DNA of 5,623 nt from Syntrophobacterales bacterium (GTDB lineage: Bacteria; Desulfobacterota; Syntrophorhabdia; Syntrophorhabdales; WCHB1-27). Below are positions 1 through 5,607 of this stretch, piece after piece (position 1 is the first letter of the stretch; every line of letters begins with the position of its first letter). The stretch lies in NCBI GenBank assembly GCA_017881765.1, contig JADGQN010000327.1, positions 1 through 5,623 on the forward strand, read 5' to 3'. The notes beneath the pieces are model-generated. The model made no database searches, was not told where the DNA came from, and saw only the letters and a program-made list of their open reading frames with translations. A program made the translations under genes and the position numbers.

Positions 1-2097
1 CCCATCTTTCATCCGAGGTCGGTGGCGCTCATCGGCGCATCGGGCAAACCGGGGAAAATAGGCCGTGTGCTCATGGATCGCTTCCTGGAAACAGGCTTCC
101 AGAAGCTCTATCCCGTCAACCCGGGCGAAACCGAGATACTGGGAGTACGCGCCTTTCGCACCGTAGGCGAAATCCCGGGCCCGGTAGATTTGGCTATAGT
201 TCTCACGCCCACGGATTCGGTGCTGCCGGCCGTAAGAGACTGCGCGACAAAAGGCGGCGTGAGGGCGATCGTAATCATCACGGCCGGTTTCGGAGAGGCT
301 GGAGAAAAAGGGAAGGCTGTGCAGCAGGAGATCGTCCGTATCGCCCGTGAAGGCGGCGTCCGTATCATCGGGCCGAACTGCGTCGGCATCTATTATCCTG
401 TATTGAAGCTGCCTTTCCCCCTGCGCGCGGGCACGGATGCCGGCTCAGTGGGCGTTGTATCCCAGAGCGGCTTTTTTGCCGATTACCTCACGTTGACAGC
501 CACAGGCAATGGCATCAATTTCAGCAAGGCGATAAGCTGCGGCAATGAGTCCGACCTCAACGCAACAGATTTTCTGGAATACCTGGGAGAAGACCCTGAG
601 ACGGAAACGATCGTTGCTTATCTGGAAGGTGTGCGGGATGGCAGGCGGTTTTACCATGTCGCGAAAGAGATATCGAAAAAGAAGCCGATTATCCTCTGGA
701 AAGGCGGCATCACAATAGCCGGGGCCAGAGCGGCGATATCTCACACCGGTGCCTTGGCTGGCTCGCGTCGCGTGTGGGAAGGAGCACTGAAGCAGGCCGG
801 CATTATCAGTGTGGCGAGTTTCGAGGAAGCGCTTGACTGCCTGTACGCCCTTCATCTTCAGCCGCTGCCAAAGGGAAGGCGGGTCGGGATCATCAGCGGA
901 CCGGGCGGCACGGCGGTCGGCACCACCGACAGGTGTCTTGAACTCGGGTTGGAGGTGCCACAGTTTTCCCGACAGACGATCGAGAAGCTTCACAAGACAA
1001 TGCCATTAACCGGAGGCAGTGTTAACAACCCGATCGACTTGAGCCTCGCTTCCATGGTGGCACCTCAGGTCTTTAGAGACGCCCTCAGGATTGCGGCAGA
1101 AGATGAGAACATCGACATGCTGCTCGTTATCACGGTCGTAGGAGGGGAGCGGTTCCGCGACCTCATCCTGGAGGCGATGGGCGAGATCAAAACAAGAAAA
1201 CCCCTTGCCGTGACCGTAATGGCGGGGAATATGCAGTCAGTGTCGCAGGACTTCCCGCTCTTTTTGACGAGTGGCATCCCTGCGTACTCTGATGCCGTGA
1301 GGGCGGCCAAAGCCCTGGCCAGGCTATACGAATATGCACGCTACCGGATGCGCTCGTCAGTACCCGCACGGAGAGGCTTACCTCGCCAAGGAGATCTGAC
1401 GTTATCCGGACGCAGAATTGGCGTCATAAACACGGCGTTAAGGCAAGGTAGAACAATCCTCTCCGAGCGCGAGTCGAAGGAGGTTTTGCGGACTTACGCC
1501 ATTCCGGTCACGAGGGAAAAGGAGACACACGATAAGCAAGGGTTCAGGAAAGCCCTCGCCGAGATCGGATTCCCCGCGGTCATCAAGGCCTGCGGCCCGA
1601 ACGTGAATCACAAGACGGAGCGGAACTTGGTCTATACGGATATCCGTAATCAGCGGGAAGCGGCGGCGGCATTCAGGCAAATCATGGACCAGGTCAAAGC
1701 GGCCGGGGGATCAGTGCTGGTCCAGGAGATGATCAAGGGAAGCAGGGAACTGGTCGTAGGCTTCACAAGGGATGTACAGTTCGGCCCGTGCGTGATGTTC
1801 GGTCTTGGCGGTATCTACACGGAGATTCTCCAGGATGTCGCGTTTCGCGTGGCGCCAATAGAAAAAGCAGAAGCGCTGGAAATGATAGATGAGATGAAAG
1901 CCCGCAAAATACTTGAAGCATTTCGCGGAATGCCTGCGACAGACATCGATCAACTCGCTGGTGTCCTGGTCAAAGTGGGTAACATCGGCCTGGAGCAGCC
2001 TGCGATCAAGGAAATCGACATTAACCCCATAATAATCTCCGGAAGCGGGCCTGTTGCTGTTGATGCGCTGATTCTATTGGTGGGGCTCGCTAGGTAG
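1..2097 (+). CDS. ADP-forming acyl-CoA synthetase (acetate--CoA ligase family), 5' partial
   Basis: The fused alpha/beta form of NDP-forming acyl-CoA synthetase interconverts an acyl-CoA plus ADP and phosphate with the free acid, CoA and ATP, in the cytoplasm. The frame is open from the first base (PIFHPRSVALIGAS), a typical N-terminus, so the true start lies just upstream and the GTG at 22 is internal. Numbering from the first codon here: CoA-binding Rossmann domain about 1-130 (GAS..GKIG 12-21, GPNC 124-127); succinyl-CoA-ligase-like domains about 145-440 (SQSG 154-157, SHTGALAGS with the expected phosphohistidine His248, GPGGTAV 300-306, NNPID 342-346); ATP-grasp domain about 485-698 (His537 in NHKTER, GLGG 601-604, metal-site EIDINP 671-676). 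There is no C-terminal GNAT domain, so it is not a Pat-type acetyltransferase. The usual HKTDxGG is replaced by HKTERNLV. Substrate cannot be read from sequence; acetate, other short acids and aryl acids are all possible. The family call is very secure. Confidence 0.96.
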   Translation, partial: PIFHPRSVALIGASGKPGKIGRVLMDRFLETGFQKLYPVNPGETEILGVRAFRTVGEIPGPVDLAIVLTPTDSVLPAVRDCATKGGVRAIVIITAGFGEAGEKGKAVQQEIVRIAREGGVRIIGPNCVGIYYPVLKLPFPLRAGTDAGSVGVVSQSGFFADYLTLTATGNGINFSKAISCGNESDLNATDFLEYLGEDPETETIVAYLEGVRDGRRFYHVAKEISKKKPIILWKGGITIAGARAAISHTGALAGSRRVWEGALKQAGIISVASFEEALDCLYALHLQPLPKGRRVGIISGPGGTAVGTTDRCLELGLEVPQFSRQTIEKLHKTMPLTGGSVNNPIDLSLASMVAPQVFRDALRIAAEDENIDMLLVITVVGGERFRDLILEAMGEIKTRKPLAVTVMAGNMQSVSQDFPLFLTSGIPAYSDAVRAAKALARLYEYARYRMRSSVPARRGLPRQGDLTLSGRRIGVINTALRQGRTILSERESKEVLRTYAIPVTREKETHDKQGFRKALAEIGFPAVIKACGPNVNHKTERNLVYTDIRNQREAAAAFRQIMDQVKAAGGSVLVQEMIKGSRELVVGFTRDVQFGPCVMFGLGGIYTEILQDVAFRVAPIEKAEALEMIDEMKARKILEAFRGMPATDIDQLAGVLVKVGNIGLEQPAIKEIDINPIIISGSGPVAVDALILLVGLAR

Positions 2098-2156
2098 ATT
2101 CCCACCGGCGGCGTGAGACGGCAGAGGACCTCGGGCGTTAGCCCGTGGGAATCTAC
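2094..2156. repeat. 12-bp perfect inverted repeat on the synthetase stop codon
   Basis: GTAGATTCCCAC (2094-2105) is perfectly complementary to GTGGGAATCTAC (2145-2156). The left arm contains the TAG stop of the acyl-CoA synthetase. Within the 39-nt loop, GGGC (2133-2136) pairs with GCCC (2141-2144) around a GTTA loop and would stack directly on the outer helix. No T-run follows, so it is not a standard intrinsic terminator. An mRNA 3'-end stabiliser, a factor-dependent termination site or a small repeat element are all possible. Confidence 0.6.
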
Positions 2157-2371
2157 TGAATCCGTGAGACCCTGATGGTCATTGTGCATGGAAAGGCCTG
2201 CACCGCGCCCACCCCATATGCAGGATAACACCTTCATTTTCCTTGGCCGAAGTGGCCACGAAGAGGCCAATAGCCTGCAATCGTGCACCCTTAGCCTGAA
2301 GACGGCATCCGGCATAGTTTCTGCATTGGAATCACCCTTGGAGTTCAAGTCCGGTCATGCAAGGAGGCGTG

Positions 2372-2596
2372 ATGGCGTGGTTTTGGGAAGTGATTATGGC
2401 CGTGGTCATTTTTGACATCGCTTTCGTGTCGATCGCCATGCTCCGGTCGGTGATCCTGGAAAGAAGAGCAATGTATGCTTTGGAAGGAAGGCAAGGTCAG
2501 GTCTTATCGCAAGAATCGATCCTCCGTTTTCTAGAGACTTTGAGTTTGGCCGAGGACGAAGAACAGACGTATCAAGCCGCAGGTCAGAAGGGATAG
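2372..2596 (+). CDS. Small single-pass membrane protein, unknown function
   Basis: The product has 74 residues. The start is chosen at ATG 2372 because AAGGAGG (2361-2367) lies 4 nt before it; an in-frame ATG at 2357 precedes this ribosome site and is less likely. Residues about 3-27 form one hydrophobic segment rich in Ile, Val, Ala and Phe, with Glu6 and Asp14 inside or at its edge. Arg and Lys are absent before it, and an ERR cluster follows it, so by the positive-inside rule the C-terminal 45 residues should be cytoplasmic. That tail is polar and acidic (LSLAEDEEQ) and probably helical. I recognise no family. It stands alone, 275 nt after the synthetase and before a long gene-free stretch. 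I judge it real from the strong ribosome site and the coherent membrane-plus-tail composition. Confidence 0.6.
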   Translation: MAWFWEVIMAVVIFDIAFVSIAMLRSVILERRAMYALEGRQGQVLSQESILRFLETLSLAEDEEQTYQAAGQKG

Positions 2597-2660
2597 CGAT
2601 CTGTGAATCTCCATAGTAGTTGCGGCATTAGACAAGACGCAGTTCCAACCCGACTATTTC

Positions 2661-2810
2661 TATCTGTAGTACTATAATAAACCTAATAGAAACATATTGT
2701 ATTACGATATATATTAGTGGGTACTTATTTACTATATAATAGATAATATAATTATCTTGTTAGATACTTATCGGAAACTACTGTATTATTATATACTTTA
2801 TAGTAATAAA
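2661..2810. other. AT-rich island (about 20% GC)
   Basis: By hand count these 150 bases hold 30 G or C, against clearly more than half in the flanking DNA, and both edges are abrupt. Inside are AGATAAT-ATA-ATTATCT (2741-2757), a perfect 7-bp inverted repeat, and the longer-range pair TACTATAA (2670-2677) with TTATAGTA (2798-2805). There are also imperfect direct repeats: TACTTAT followed shortly by ACTA occurs twice, and TGTATTA twice. Several TATAAT-like strings occur, as expected by chance at this composition, but none has a good -35 partner at 16-18 bp. Possible roles are a binding site for a nucleoid or silencing protein, a promoter-region UP-like element, or a scar of foreign DNA. Confidence 0.6.
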
Positions 2811-3048
2811 TCAATCATACCTATCTGGCAGCTAACTGCATGAGACCCATAGGGCCAGGGCACGGTTTTGTTGATAGGCTTACGGGTGAGCCGGCACAGT
2901 TGCGGCGAGTGCAAGGTCAAGTAAATAACCCTTCATCGCAATTCCTCTATTGGTGATTTAAAGCGTGTATGGTCCTTATGCGACGGGTGGGCTCATCTCG
3001 GATATTTATTTCTGATGTTAATCTGTCAACCAGCGTACGGGTGTGAGA

Positions 3049-3095
3049 CCGCAACCAATCCGGCGGGCATGACAGGCACCGCCCGCGGGTTGCGG
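3049..3095 (-). terminator. GC-rich two-part stem-loop 3' of the response regulator
   Basis: CCGCAACC (3049-3056) pairs with GGTTGCGG (3088-3095), and inside it GCGGGC (3063-3068) pairs with GCCCGC (3081-3086). An asymmetric internal loop separates the two helices and a 12-nt loop closes the inner one. It lies about 60 nt beyond the minus-strand stop codon. No T-run follows on either strand, so if it terminates transcription it does so with Rho or as a 3'-end barrier. The folding is seen directly; the terminator role is inference. Confidence 0.35.
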
Positions 3096-3136
3096 CAGCC
3101 TGGGAGTATGCTATAGTGGCATTCAGCAGGCGGAGA

Positions 3137-3155
3137 GGGAACGGGAGACGTTCCC
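3137..3155 (-). terminator. 7-bp hairpin just after the response regulator stop
   Basis: GGGAACG (3137-3143) and CGTTCCC (3149-3155) form a perfect 7-bp stem with a 5-nt loop. On the minus strand it begins one base after the TGA stop of the response regulator and is followed by the pyrimidine-rich TCTCCGCC, not a true U-tract. It could be a weak terminator or a 3'-end protecting hairpin, perhaps acting with the larger stem further downstream. Confidence 0.4.
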
Positions 3156-3156
3156 C

Positions 3157-3771
3157 TCACTCCCACGGATGTGGTGTCCCCGGCATCCGTATCCTGCCTA
3201 TCATGTCCGTGAATGCAAAGGGTTTTTGATAAAAATCGGAATTAGGAATATCCTCGATGTTGACCCCGGCCTCTTCGAGCGCTTGAGGATCATGGCCGCT
3301 CATGAACAGGAAAAAGACATTCTTGTCTGTTTTTCGCATTTCAACCGCTGCGGTCAGGCCATCCATCCCGGGCATTATGATGTCGGTGATCACCAGCAAG
3401 ATCTTATCCGCGTTTTCCCGGTACAGTTCCAAAGCCTCAAGCCCGTTTGCGGCGGAAAGAACATGCAAGTCCTTTTCTCTTAATACATCACTGAAAAGAG
3501 ATCGGAGTACCAGATCGTCTTCGGCAACAATCACCCAAGACCCGGGCTTAATATATATAGGTGGCTTCTCCCTTTCGGGGGTCTGCGTGCAGATCCTTGA
3601 CCCGCTTCGTTCGCCCTCCCATCCTTGCTCTTCAGAGCACGGAAGGCTGCAAATTTCCGCGGCTTGTGATCCGGCTCGCTGTTTTATCACCCGTGGCCAC
3701 GTCAAAAGTCTCGACAAAATGGAGCCCGAACTTTCGTGGCTGATACTCTCTTTTCCCGTCTTCCGAAGCAC
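3157..3771 (-). CDS. Single-domain response regulator (receiver only) with an N-terminal extension
   Basis: A CheY-like receiver occupies about residues 79-198 of 204. All the switch residues are present: acidic pair Asp85/Asp86 (VAEDD), phospho-acceptor Asp130 in VITDIIMPGMDG, Ser158 in FMSGH, and Lys183 in YQKPF. It should be phosphorylated on Asp130 by a histidine kinase in the cytoplasm. No DNA-binding or enzymatic output domain follows, so it must act through protein contacts or as a phosphorelay intermediate. The GTG at 3771 is the first start after an in-frame stop and follows the purine-rich stretch AAAGGAAAAGGAAAGAGAAGA. The first 78 residues match nothing I know and look disordered, with two close cysteines (Cys41, Cys45). 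A shorter product starting near 3550 is possible: AAGGGAG precedes ATA/ATT codons there, and a GTG encodes Val80, but no ATG is available. No kinase gene is adjacent. Confidence 0.88.
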   Translation of the reverse strand: MLRKTGKESISHESSGSILSRLLTWPRVIKQRAGSQAAEICSLPCSEEQGWEGERSGSRICTQTPEREKPPIYIKPGSWVIVAEDDLVLRSLFSDVLREKDLHVLSAANGLEALELYRENADKILLVITDIIMPGMDGLTAAVEMRKTDKNVFFLFMSGHDPQALEEAGVNIEDIPNSDFYQKPFAFTDMIGRIRMPGTPHPWE

Positions 3772-4010
3772 TCTTCTCTTTCCTTTTCCTTTCTCGACCC
3801 GCCTGCGCTAATCGACTACCACATGCAAGATCAAGATTCGTAACTACAGCTACGACTGCGTCCCACGACCGGACCTCGCCCCAATTTCACCCGGGAACGG
3901 ACGCAACTCCCGCTGGATTCAATTGCAGAAATTGTGCCGAATGTGACATCCGCGCCAAAGGCTCTCTACTCTAGCCGGGCGCTTTGTCTGCATCCGATCG
4001 GAGACAACAA
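3772..4010. other. Intergenic region between divergent genes
   Basis: About 240 bp separate the minus-strand response regulator from the plus-strand pair, so promoters for both should lie here. I find no convincing -35/-10 pair in either direction. The only structure noted is CAATT-GCAGA-AATTG (3920-3934), a 5-bp inverted repeat that could be an operator half-site pair but is short enough to be chance. Confidence 0.4.
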
Positions 4011-4223
4011 ATGAAGGGGTTCCCCCACAGATTGGACTCAGAGGGCGCAGGTTTTTCCCTACGGATCGCTGTCCAAACTTTCCGCTTTGCATGGAACCCA
4101 AAAAGTGCGATAGTACAGGAAGGCATAATCGACGATAGTTGTAGAGAGCGGATATCCGAATCCGTTTCGAGGTGCGCTGAGGTCATTTACTCTGCGTCAA
4201 CATGGGCAAAAGAGGAGGCATGA
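4011..4223 (+). CDS. Small hypothetical protein upstream of DUF3467
   Basis: The 70-residue frame begins at ATG 4011, with GGAG at 4000-4003 seven nt before it. Its TGA (4221-4223) directly abuts the ATG of the DUF3467 gene, an arrangement typical of translationally coupled partners. The product is soluble, without a signal peptide or membrane segment. The N-terminal half is basic and aromatic (SLRIAVQTFRFAW, residues 16-28). The C-terminal half looks helical and ends in KEEA, with cysteines near residues 46 and 56. I recognise no family. The frame also extends upstream of this ATG without an earlier well-supported start. Arguments for reality are the ribosome site and exact abutment; against it are the lack of recognisable similarity and the short length. 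Confidence 0.4.
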   Translation: MKGFPHRLDSEGAGFSLRIAVQTFRFAWNPKSAIVQEGIIDDSCRERISESVSRCAEVIYSASTWAKEEA

Positions 4224-4508
4224 ATGGACATCGCGAAAGGTGAACCACAACCGATGCAGATCAACACGAGTGACGAGATATCGAGGGGCCGATACAGCAA
4301 TACTATGCTTGTAGGACACGGACCGGAAGAGTTCATCATCGACTGGTTGCTCCAGTCACACAATGGAACCCACCTTGTGTCGCGAATCGTGGTTACGCCG
4401 GGGCATATGAAGCGTATCGTAAAGGCGCTTGAAGAAAATCTTTTCAAATATGAGCAGAATTTCGGGGAGATCAGGATGGTCGAGCCTCCCACGACAATGG
4501 TGCAGTAA
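4224..4508 (+). CDS. DUF3467 family protein
   Basis: The 94-residue product has the features of DUF3467: a YSNTMLVGHGPEEFIIDW block (about residues 24-41), then SRIVVTPGHMKRIVKALEEN (53-72), then a KYEQNFGEI ending (75-83). The family is widespread in bacteria and archaea, small, cytoplasmic and without an established function. The start is fixed by AGGAGG (4213-4218) five nt before the ATG. An alternative ATG at codon 11 lacks such a site. It begins directly after the TGA of the 70-residue frame and is probably co-translated with it. Its TAA is 40 nt from the end of the converging minus-strand fragment. The family assignment rests on motif recall. Confidence 0.82.
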   Translation: MDIAKGEPQPMQINTSDEISRGRYSNTMLVGHGPEEFIIDWLLQSHNGTHLVSRIVVTPGHMKRIVKALEENLFKYEQNFGEIRMVEPPTTMVQ

Positions 4509-4548
4509 GGCTTTACTCCCCGTCTGGCCGCTCCCAGGGAGGGAGAGG

Positions 4549-4746
4549 TCACCTTCTTGCTCCAAATAGTTTGGAGAGCTTTACGATGGGGAGGATGAAA
4601 AGCCTGGCGACCCGCTTGCGAAGAGGGCTCGCGCCTATAAAAGCGGCCAGCTTCGGACTAAACGCGTAATAAATGCGAATAGCGGCCCTGCCTGATCGGC
4701 TGCTTCGAAGGTAGCGATCCAGGTGAAACCGGCGATCAAACCACAA
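4549..4746 (-). pseudogene. Fragment resembling the C-terminus of CFI-box-CTERM proteins
   Basis: The 65-residue frame reads DRYL (10-13), SGR (18-20), YYAFSPKLAAFIG (26-38), then a basic and hydrophobic tail with LFILPIVKL. This matches the tail found after the CFIATAAYGS box in exported proteins: rFRDrYLl..apGR, lYYrySPp.AdfI, llPlv. The box itself is missing. In frame, a TAG stop (4762-4764) lies six codons before the TTG at 4744-4746. The adjacent frame reads GIATCG over 4740-4757, a possible degraded relic of the box. AAGGGA lies about 7 nt before the TTG, so a very short translated gene is conceivable. With no N-terminal domain, signal peptide or box, I favour a truncated, frameshifted remnant. 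It lies 30 nt downstream of the small secreted protein gene on the same strand. Confidence 0.5.
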
Positions 4747-4776
4747 GTAGCTATCCCTTGGCTAACCATTAGTCCT

Positions 4777-5067
4777 TTAAAATTCTTGGCAATAGCCATT
4801 AATCTGACTACCGTACGTGGTGTGCCCTAGAGATACCACGTTACCTGGAGCGTTCGTTCCGCAATACTCCCGCGGAACCAGTACCAGAAAGTCTCCAGTC
4901 TGTTCATCCCGTGCAGCGCCATAGCCTTTCGGGGCCTTGGGTATCACTGACTTCGGACCTGTTAGGCTTGCTATCACTTGGATATAGCTATCCACTGCAG
5001 GTGATGCATAAGCGTTTACCGCTGCTGCCATAACGATAACACAGGCAACCACTAGAGCCTTTTTCAT
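4777..5067 (-). CDS. Small secreted protein with two cysteines, unknown family
   Basis: The 96-residue product has a clear Sec signal peptide: MKK, a hydrophobic core at about 4-17, and AYA before a likely cut after Ala21. Cys9 lies inside the hydrophobic core, too early for a lipobox, so it is not a lipoprotein. The mature part of about 75 residues is neutral and rich in Gly, Pro and Val, with Cys69 and Cys93 as a possible disulfide pair, and should be periplasmic or released. No family is recognised. The start is secure: AAGGAGG lies 7 nt before the ATG (plus-strand 5075-5081). It follows the BON gene on the same strand with a gap of about 100 nt and no other obvious promoter, so the two are probably cotranscribed. 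Confidence 0.72.
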   Translation of the reverse strand: MKKALVVACVIVMAAAVNAYASPAVDSYIQVIASLTGPKSVIPKAPKGYGAARDEQTGDFLVLVPREYCGTNAPGNVVSLGHTTYGSQINGYCQEF

Positions 5068-5146
5068 TTCCCTTCCTCCTTTTCACCTCTCATCCCCTTT
5101 ATGCCCCGATCTCCACTATGTACCGGATGGTGGACTGGGCTTCATT

Positions 5147-5196
5147 GTAGACAATGATCTGAGGGTCGCCTATTTCACACTCAGATCATTGTCTAC
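5147..5196 (-). repeat. 17-bp perfect inverted repeat spanning the BON stop codon
   Basis: GTAGACAATGATCTGAG (5147-5163) and CTCAGATCATTGTCTAC (5180-5196) are exact reverse complements separated by 16 nt. Arm 5180-5196 encodes Val93 to Leu97 and most of Ser98 of the BON protein, its stop codon (5170-5172) is in the loop, and the second arm lies just downstream. The mRNA would form a very stable hairpin before the secreted-protein gene. No U-tract follows. It could stabilise the upstream mRNA end, attenuate read-through or reflect a small inverted duplication. Confidence 0.75.
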
Positions 5197-5472
5197 GGAT
5201 CGGGCCCCTTTGACACTCCGTGCGATTTGGCCCGCTTTAACGACGGCGTCTTGAGAGCTAACCCAGCCGTTCAGTGTGACAACGCCACCACGGGTTTCAA
5301 TGCCGATGTTGAATGACCTGAGGGAATCATCGGCTTCAAGTGCTGATTTTACATTCGCCGCCAGAGCCATGTCATCTACTTTTTCAGCATCAGATGCCGA
5401 TGCACTGGCCGCAAAAGTGGCGATCAGCACAAGAACGAGCAAATAACGGATAAAGACGTTTCTTTTTGTCAC
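5170..5472 (-). CDS. Periplasmic BON-domain protein (OsmY-like)
   Basis: The 100-residue product has a signal peptide (basic start, hydrophobic core about 8-22, ASASA with a likely cut near Ala26) and one BON domain at about 36-100. The domain shows its hallmarks: LAANVKSALEADDSL, the VVTLNGWV strand-turn with Gly69, a central helix VKAGQIARSVKGA, and the VDNDLSV ending. BON domains are thought to bind phospholipid or other periplasmic surfaces, and single or paired BON proteins such as OsmY are often induced by envelope or osmotic stress. The GTG start (5470-5472) is supported by GGAGGAG eight nt upstream (plus-strand 5481-5487). It is the first gene of the probable two-gene unit. Its last codons form one arm of the 17-bp inverted repeat. 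Confidence 0.88.
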   Translation of the reverse strand: MTKRNVFIRYLLVLVLIATFAASASASDAEKVDDMALAANVKSALEADDSLRSFNIGIETRGGVVTLNGWVSSQDAVVKAGQIARSVKGARSVDNDLSVK

Positions 5473-5578
5473 GGCGAGTTCTCCTCCAGGCTGAAAGTGT
5501 TGCGGCCCGTGGACGTGAGGTGTTTATCTGCTGTCCTCCCGTCAGCGTGTAGTGGGCCGTTTACATCAACCTGTTTTG

Positions 5579-5607
5579 AATATAAGGGTGTCATAACAAG
5601 TATGCAA
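5579..5607 (-). promoter_or_regulatory. Candidate sigma70 promoter for the BON operon
   Basis: Reading the minus strand, TTGCAT (5602-5607) and TATATT (5579-5584) are separated by exactly 17 bp, close to the TTGACA/TATAAT consensus. Transcription would begin near 5572 and leave a leader of about 100 nt before the GTG at 5472. The leader contains CGGCCC (5503-5508) and GGGCCG (5554-5559), which could pair. This is the best promoter match in the window. Confidence 0.55.

Larger units (their letters stand above)
2597..3156. other. 560-bp stretch without a convincing gene
   Basis: I see no credible reading frame on either strand here. The stretch holds a sharply AT-rich island (2661-2810), a weak hairpin (GGCTT 2877-2881 with GAGCC 2888-2892), three copies of the octamer GTTGCGGC (2619, 2899, 3089), and two hairpins that lie 3' of the minus-strand response regulator. 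No tRNA or riboswitch pattern that I know was recognised. A structured or regulatory RNA cannot be excluded. Confidence 0.6.

Noticed and set aside
445..993. A 182-residue minus-strand frame inside the acyl-CoA synthetase.
   Set aside because: It is a shadow of a strongly conserved enzyme on the other strand; it has no motifs.
2132..2145. GCGTTAGCC inside the 2094-2156 repeat looked like an integron attC core site.
   Set aside because: GTTAGCC does not fit GTTRRRY, no RYYYAAC partner is found at the right distance, and there is no cassette or integrase.
2243..2270. TTGGCC...GGCCAA flanking the palindrome GTGGCCAC upstream of the small membrane gene.
   Set aside because: Arms of 6 bp built on GGCC are expected by chance in GC-rich DNA; no promoter elements accompany them.
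2326..2343. TTGGAATCACCCTTGGA resembled a sigma54 -24/-12 promoter ahead of the small membrane gene.
   Set aside because: The -12 GC is replaced by GG and the -24 block lacks GGCAC, so the match is too weak.
2661..2810. The AT-rich island as a replication origin or a cluster of promoters.
   Set aside because: No DnaA-box cluster is seen, and the TATAAT-like strings lack -35 partners at the right spacing.
2891..2908. CCGGCACAGTTGCGGC has GG and GC ten bases apart, like a sigma54 promoter.
   Set aside because: The -12 TTGC is replaced by CGGC and no plus-strand gene follows.
3302..3811. A 169-residue plus-strand frame across the response regulator.
   Set aside because: It is antisense to a receiver domain with all catalytic residues, and its product has no recognisable domain.
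4531..4545. CTCCC-AGGGA-GGGAG between the converging genes as a bidirectional terminator.
   Set aside because: A 5-bp stem without a T-run on either side is too weak to call.
4647..4769. A minus-strand frame of 41 residues starting at ATG 4767-4769 after AAAGGA.
   Set aside because: It overlaps the CFI-box-like fragment in another frame and shows no similarity beyond the short GIATCG string.
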